From Candidatus Methylomirabilota bacterium (GTDB lineage: Bacteria > Methylomirabilota > Methylomirabilia > Rokubacteriales > CSP1-6): a DNA stretch of 36,149 nt. The stretch covers positions 1 through 36,149 of the forward strand of contig DASYVT010000180.1 in the NCBI GenBank assembly GCA_035936835.1, in the 5' to 3' direction. Of this stretch, positions 32,725 through 36,149 are shown in pieces (the first letter of the stretch is position 1; every line of letters starts with the position of its first letter). The notes under the pieces are model-generated. The model was not told the origin of the DNA. It did no database searches and worked only from the letters and a program-made list of their open reading frames with translations. The position numbers and the translations under genes are program-made.

Positions 32725-33243
32725 TCACTCGCGAAAGGCCTTTCGTGGAAAGACGTAGGGGGTGTCGCGCAAGAGTGGCTGGCGATTCGGCTCCCGGCGG
32801 CGAAGCGCATAGAAGCGGACGGTTTCGGCGCTGAGGTCCACCTCGCATCGGACCAGGCGGTGGGGCCAGAGGGGATCCGCCTCGAAGGCGCGACCGAGCA
32901 GGCTCACGGTGCCGGTTTCCGAGGTGCGTCGGATAAAGATCACGACCCCTTCGGGCCGAGCCTGCAAGTCCGGTTGCCACGAGGCCGGGAACGGACGTCG
33001 CGGGGGAGCGCCTTCGACGCGTGCGCCGGCCCGCTGGCGGTAGGCGCTGACATAGCGGCGGGGGCGTTCCTGGAGGGCGGCGAGCGAATCGTGGTAGAAG
33101 CGCGCCCAGACCTTGGCTTGCTAGCGGCCGTTGAGGTTTTCGATGGCGGCCTTGAATCCGCTCTCCTGAGGAGGCGCGAAGACCGGAATGACGACGAGCG
33201 CATAGGAAATGCAACGCAGGATCTGATCTCCCTGGCCAATCCT
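32725..33243 (-). pseudogene. 3' remnant of an integrase-type (DDE) transposase with in-frame amber
   Basis: On the minus strand one continuous phase from about 33243 to the stop at 32725 reads like the C-terminal third of an rve-type transposase: VIPVFAPPQESGFKAAIE, then ENLNGR, then QAKVWARFYHDSL, and finally VSLLGRAFEADPLW and FYALRRREPNRQPLL. A TAG at 33121-33123 interrupts it exactly where relatives have Trp (NGRW-QAKVW), a one-base change from TGG. The first two acidic catalytic residues and the whole N-terminus are missing. It is clearly a decayed fragment. Confidence 0.75.
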
Positions 33244-33929
33244 CGGGGGAGCCGGCTGTGGGCAGCGTGAGGGGCCGCGCGAGGAGCGCGACGGGGGAGG
33301 GGGGCTCGAGCGATGGCGTGAGGCCCGCGTGATCCTCCTGGGCTGCTGGGCGAGGGCAGGGCGTGGGCAGGGAGCGGGCAGAGGGGTGCAGCGGGGCAGC
33401 GCCGAAGGCGGGAGCGGGGCCGCGGCGAGGAAAGGCAGGGGACGCCGCCAGTGACGTGAGGGCAGCGGGCGCGGGTGGGGCGGGGCCTGGCGGCTCGAGG
33501 GCGCGGGCGCGGGGGGCGAGGAGGGGCCTGCCCGGCGAGGGGATCCTGCACGGGGGCGATGACGCGCAGCCGGCGGCCACCGCGGGGACAGGGGAGGACA
33601 TCGACGGCGCACACGCGGCGCAGCAGCGTGGCCCACCTGCCCGCGCCCGGGGGGCCGGCGCCGCGGGGGCGGGCATCGCCCGCATGCGCCGTCAGGGCGG
33701 GCGCCGGGGGTCCGTCGCGGACGACCCGCGAGCGCCAGCGAGCAGGGGGGGCGCGCGCGCCGTGATCCACCACCGCGAGGATCGCGGGGCAGGGGATGAT
33801 GGCCGCGAGCTTTGCCCTGCACTCGATGGGCTCGAACAGCAGATGGGAGGGGCCATCGCGCCACACCGTCTTGAGCTCGACCAGGACGCGTCCGTCGGCG
33901 CGGAGGCGCACGTGATCCTGGGCGAGCAA
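33244..33929 (-). pseudogene. 3' remnant of an IS91-family transposase
   Basis: From TTG 33929 the minus frame reads DHVRLRADGRVLVELKTVWR, DGPSHLLFEPIE and KLAAIIPCP, and later WATLLRRVCAVDVLPCPRGGRRLRV. This is the recognisable C-terminal Y2-transposase tail of IS91/ISVsa-type elements. The zinc-like CPRCGG motif is damaged to CPRGGRR and the LVLYHG segment to VVDHGARA. Homology fades after about 33530, where a frameshift is likely; the Pro/Ala-rich tail continues in another phase to about 33300. The N-terminal half, with its two catalytic tyrosines, is gone: a stop lies directly upstream of 33929. The left end abuts the integrase remnant. Confidence 0.65.
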
Positions 33930-33943
33930 TCGCTACGACGAAA

Positions 33944-34095
33944 TCAGGGCAGCACCCGGTTGAACGCCTTGCAGTTGCGCGGCCGGTAGACCTGGAAGTC
34001 CCCGCGATCGATGGTCATGACATCGAGCGTGTTGACGAGCTCAGCCAGCCACACGAGCGTCGCTCCGCGAGATCCATCTCACGATCCGAGCACGT
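33944..34095 (-). pseudogene. Frameshifted PIN-domain 3' end, copy A
   Basis: The minus strand from the TGA at 33944-33946 reads ATLVWLAELVNTLDVMTIDR and GDFQVYRPRNCKAFNRVLP, the end of a PIN-domain (VapC-type) RNase. One base is missing near 34064 relative to the copy at 35565-35843, so the upstream SDREMDLA segment is in another frame. The N-terminus with the first catalytic Asp residues is lost. Confidence 0.75.
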
Positions 34096-34158
34096 CCAGT
34101 GTCTGCAGAATGTCCCGGGCGACGGCCTCCTTGACGCCGCCACTGCCGCCGGAGCAGG

Positions 34159-35463
34159 ATGGCGCGGATGGCCCCCGATTTGGAGCATGAGCGCTGGTTG
34201 TGGCGGTTGCGGTTTCCAACGGACGTGGAGCGCGCGTTCCAGCATGACTACTTCCACAAATCCATCACGTTCTTCCGAATCGGGCATCTCGTGGCTCTCT
34301 TGCTCGTCGTATTGCTCTTCGTCCAGGGTCTCTTGCAGGGTCTTTCGCCCGCAGTGCTCGCCGGCCCCATCTTCCCCGCCATCGCCGGGTTGACCGGCCT
34401 TCTCCTTTTTTCATTTCACCGAAGCTTTGAATCCGTGTGGCAGCCGGCCGCGACCTGTGCCGGCTCCGCGCTCAACCTCTACCTCATCTACGCGCTGGTA
34501 TCCCTGGGCGCTCGATCCCTCCCCACGGCAGATCCGAAGTTCAATTTCTTGTATGTGGTGCTCCGAGAGTGCTTCCTCCTGGTGGCCACGTTCGTGGTTC
34601 CGCGCCTCACGTTCCGGTGGATGATGGTGGCGTTCGCCGCGCAGCTTGCGGGCGCCACCGTCATCCTGGCGTCCACGACATCCGCGCCCATTGCACGCAT
34701 CGCCCAGGCTCAGGGAATATTCGCGCTTCCGATTGCGATCCTCCTCCTCCTGAGCGGCTACACCCTGGAAAGGTACCGGCGCAGCGACTATCTCGCCAAT
34801 CGCTTGCTGGACGCGGAGCGTGAGAGATCAGAGAGTCTCCTCCTCAACATTCTGCCGGCGTCGGTGGCGGCGCGGCTGAAGGCGAACCCGGAAGCGATCG
34901 CGGACAGCTACGGCGAAGTCACCGTGCTGTTCGCGGACATCGTCGACTTCACGCCTCTCTCCGCCCGCCTTGCCGCGCCGGAGCTTGTCCGGTTACTGAA
35001 CCAGATCTTCTCGGCCTTCGATTCGCTGGCCGACAAGCACGGGCTGGAGAAGATCAAGACCATCGGCGATGCCTACATGGTGGTCGGCGGCCTGCCCGAC
35101 CCGCATCCCGCCCACGCCGTGGCGGTCGCCGACATGGCGCTCGACATGCAGCAGGAGATCGCGCGATTCGTCCGGGGATCGAGCGAGCCGCCCCGGCTCC
35201 GCATTGGAATCGACACCGGCTCGGTGGTCGCCGGCGTGATCGGAACGAGGAAGTTCGCCTATGACCTCTGGGGCGATACGGTCAACATGGCCAGCCGGAT
35301 GGAATCGCACGGCAGCCCAGGGATGATCCAGGTGACTGAACGGGTCTTTCGATGCCTTCGTGACCGTTTCGACTTCGGGGCTCCACAACAGCTACAGATC
35401 AAGGGTCGCGGCGTGATGACCACCTACCAGCTCGTCGGACGCAAGCCACTGCCAGCAGCATGA
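34159..35463 (+). CDS. Membrane-bound class III adenylate cyclase
   Basis: A 434-residue protein. About six hydrophobic spans fill residues 40-200, followed by a short helical linker (205-235) and a cyclase catalytic domain (250-425). The metal Asp residues are D260 (FADIVDF) and D304 (TIGDAY). The adenine-selecting pair is K300 and D369, and the transition-state residues are N376 and R380 (GDTVNMASRM). With Lys/Asp present, ATP to cAMP is well supported, unlike the large cyclase at 4514-8080. ATG 34159 has GGAG at five bases; ATG 34168 is possible. The gene stands between two PIN-domain remnants and may have travelled with, or been bracketed by, a duplication. Confidence 0.9.
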   Translation: MARMAPDLEHERWLWRLRFPTDVERAFQHDYFHKSITFFRIGHLVALLLVVLLFVQGLLQGLSPAVLAGPIFPAIAGLTGLLLFSFHRSFESVWQPAATCAGSALNLYLIYALVSLGARSLPTADPKFNFLYVVLRECFLLVATFVVPRLTFRWMMVAFAAQLAGATVILASTTSAPIARIAQAQGIFALPIAILLLLSGYTLERYRRSDYLANRLLDAERERSESLLLNILPASVAARLKANPEAIADSYGEVTVLFADIVDFTPLSARLAAPELVRLLNQIFSAFDSLADKHGLEKIKTIGDAYMVVGGLPDPHPAHAVAVADMALDMQQEIARFVRGSSEPPRLRIGIDTGSVVAGVIGTRKFAYDLWGDTVNMASRMESHGSPGMIQVTERVFRCLRDRFDFGAPQQLQIKGRGVMTTYQLVGRKPLPAA

Positions 35464-35564
35464 GGCGGGGTCACGGCCATCCGTGTCGACCTGTGGGAAT
35501 CCGCCGCCCGCGGTCAACGCGGCGCCCAGAGGGCGTGGAGAGCGGGCGGATAGCGACGAGGTTA

Positions 35565-35843
35565 TCAGGACAGCACCAGGTTGAACGCCTTGCCGCTGCG
35601 CGGCCGATAGACCTGGAAGTCCCTGCGATCGATGGTCATGACATCGAGCGTGTTGACGAGTTCAGCCAGCCACACGAGCGTCGCATCCGCGAAGTCTATC
35701 TCGCGATCTGCATACCGGGCAATGATCGTCACGATCTCGTCGAGGTCGACCTTCCCGGCCTCACCTCGCCGATGCTCGCCCGCTTCGACTGGACCCGCCT
35801 GCCGCGCCCGGTGATCCCGCTCGATGACGGGGTGGCGTGGCAT
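35565..35843 (-). pseudogene. Truncated PIN-domain (VapC-like) gene, copy B
   Basis: The minus frame ends in a good PIN C-terminus: DEIVTIIARYADREIDFADA, then TLVWLAELVNTLDVMTIDRR and DFQVYRPRSGKAFNLVLS. The Asp in DFADA is a conserved acidic site residue. A normal VapC has about 130 residues with an N-terminal catalytic Asp; here only about 60 residues match, and the first 30 codons after ATG 35843 look unrelated. The gene is therefore a 5'-truncated remnant rather than an active toxin. No antitoxin gene is adjacent. The 3' 146 bases are about 91% identical to copy A by hand alignment. Confidence 0.65.
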
Positions 35844-35861
35844 TCGCCTTAGCTAAACGAC

Positions 35862-36149
35862 TTAGTCTTTTCTTGGTGCACCGTTCACATAAGGTTTCAG
35901 CGCCGCATAGATAAAGCTGTTCACGGGCGTGGGGATAGCGTGGCGCCGGCCAAGCTCGACCACCTTGCCGGCAAACCAGGGTAGCTCGATCCGGTTGCCG
36001 CGGAGCAGATCGTTGCCCATCGAGGTGGTGTGGTGGGGCGGCATCGAGCGCATCATCGCGAGCGTCTTGTCGACGCTGTCCGGCGGCAGCTTGACGCCCT
36101 CGGCGAGGCCGACGGCGACGGTTTCGCGCAAGGCCGCCTCGTAGAGGGT
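35862..36149 (-). CDS. Ketopantoate reductase-like protein, C-terminal part (partial)
   Basis: The window edge cuts this minus-strand gene; 95 C-terminal residues remain. They match the helical C-terminal domain of PanE/ApbA-type 2-dehydropantoate reductases: PPHHTTSMGNDLLRGNRIEL, with the substrate-domain Ser/Asn, then FAGKVVELGRRHAIPTPVN. The Rossmann domain and its GxGxxG motif would lie to the right. PanE makes pantoate for coenzyme A, but many paralogues act on other 2-ketoacids, so the role is open. The frame is open to the last base. Confidence 0.8.
   Translation of the reverse strand, partial: TLYEAALRETVAVGLAEGVKLPPDSVDKTLAMMRSMPPHHTTSMGNDLLRGNRIELPWFAGKVVELGRRHAIPTPVNSFIYAALKPYVNGAPRKD

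Noticed and set aside
33121-33123. In-frame TAG in the transposase remnant as possible pyrrolysine
   Set aside because: Relatives have Trp there, TAG is one base from TGG, and the gene is truncated; decay is simpler.

Overview
The window is a GC-rich bacterial chromosome segment with densely packed genes, many coupled starts (ATGA, TGATG, TAGTG) and GTG starts. The gene content recalls soil or groundwater lineages such as Candidatus Rokubacteria/Methylomirabilota: two luciferase-like (LLM) oxidoreductases, an aldehyde:ferredoxin oxidoreductase, a cyclase/AAA/TPR signalling protein and a methanethiol-oxidase-like protein. This assignment is an inference from gene content. No rRNA, tRNA or CRISPR array was seen.

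Layout. (1) 1-4.3 kb: a possible gene tail, a hot-dog-fold dehydratase coupled to an LLM oxidoreductase, then a convergent moaD-like/AOR pair. (2) 4.4-8.1 kb: a 1188-residue zinc-ribbon/cyclase/AAA/TPR protein behind a recognisable sigma70-type promoter. (3) 8.1-12.8 kb: DUF1326-DUF2182 on the minus strand, divergent from an SBP56/methanethiol-oxidase-like gene, a SCO1/SenC gene and a conserved unknown gene. Copper is the likely common theme. (4) 12.8-18.1 kb, minus strand: an MFS exporter, then an operon of cysteine hydrolase, NCS2-type permease and an unrecognised His-rich 524-residue protein. (5) 18.2-21.5 kb: a Tat-signal class II aldolase homologue, a secreted beta-propeller, a second LLM oxidoreductase and a small Cys-repeat lipoprotein with a strong terminator hairpin. 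(6) 21.9-31.7 kb: one long plus-strand run of histidine phosphatase, transaldolase, polyphosphate-glucokinase-like ROK protein, pgi, 6-phosphogluconate dehydrogenase, zwf, pgl, a CYTH-like protein, a split chromate transporter and rpiB. A class III PPK2 lies convergent to it. (7) 32.7-34.1 kb: a graveyard of mobile-element remnants (integrase-type transposase with an in-frame amber codon, IS91-type transposase end). A membrane adenylate cyclase follows, bracketed by two copies of the same PIN-domain 3' end. The window closes inside a ketopantoate-reductase-like gene.

How it works together. The 21.9-31.7 kb block covers glucose phosphorylation, isomerisation, the oxidative pentose-phosphate branch and two non-oxidative steps. 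Polyphosphate may supply the phosphoryl groups, since a PPGK-like kinase and PPK2 bracket it and a triphosphate-tunnel-like protein sits inside. The mtoX-like/SCO/DUF1326/DUF2182 block looks like a metal-dependent C1-sulfur oxidation module. The hydrolase/permease/His-rich operon looks like uptake and breakdown of a nucleobase- or ureide-like compound through an unknown enzyme.
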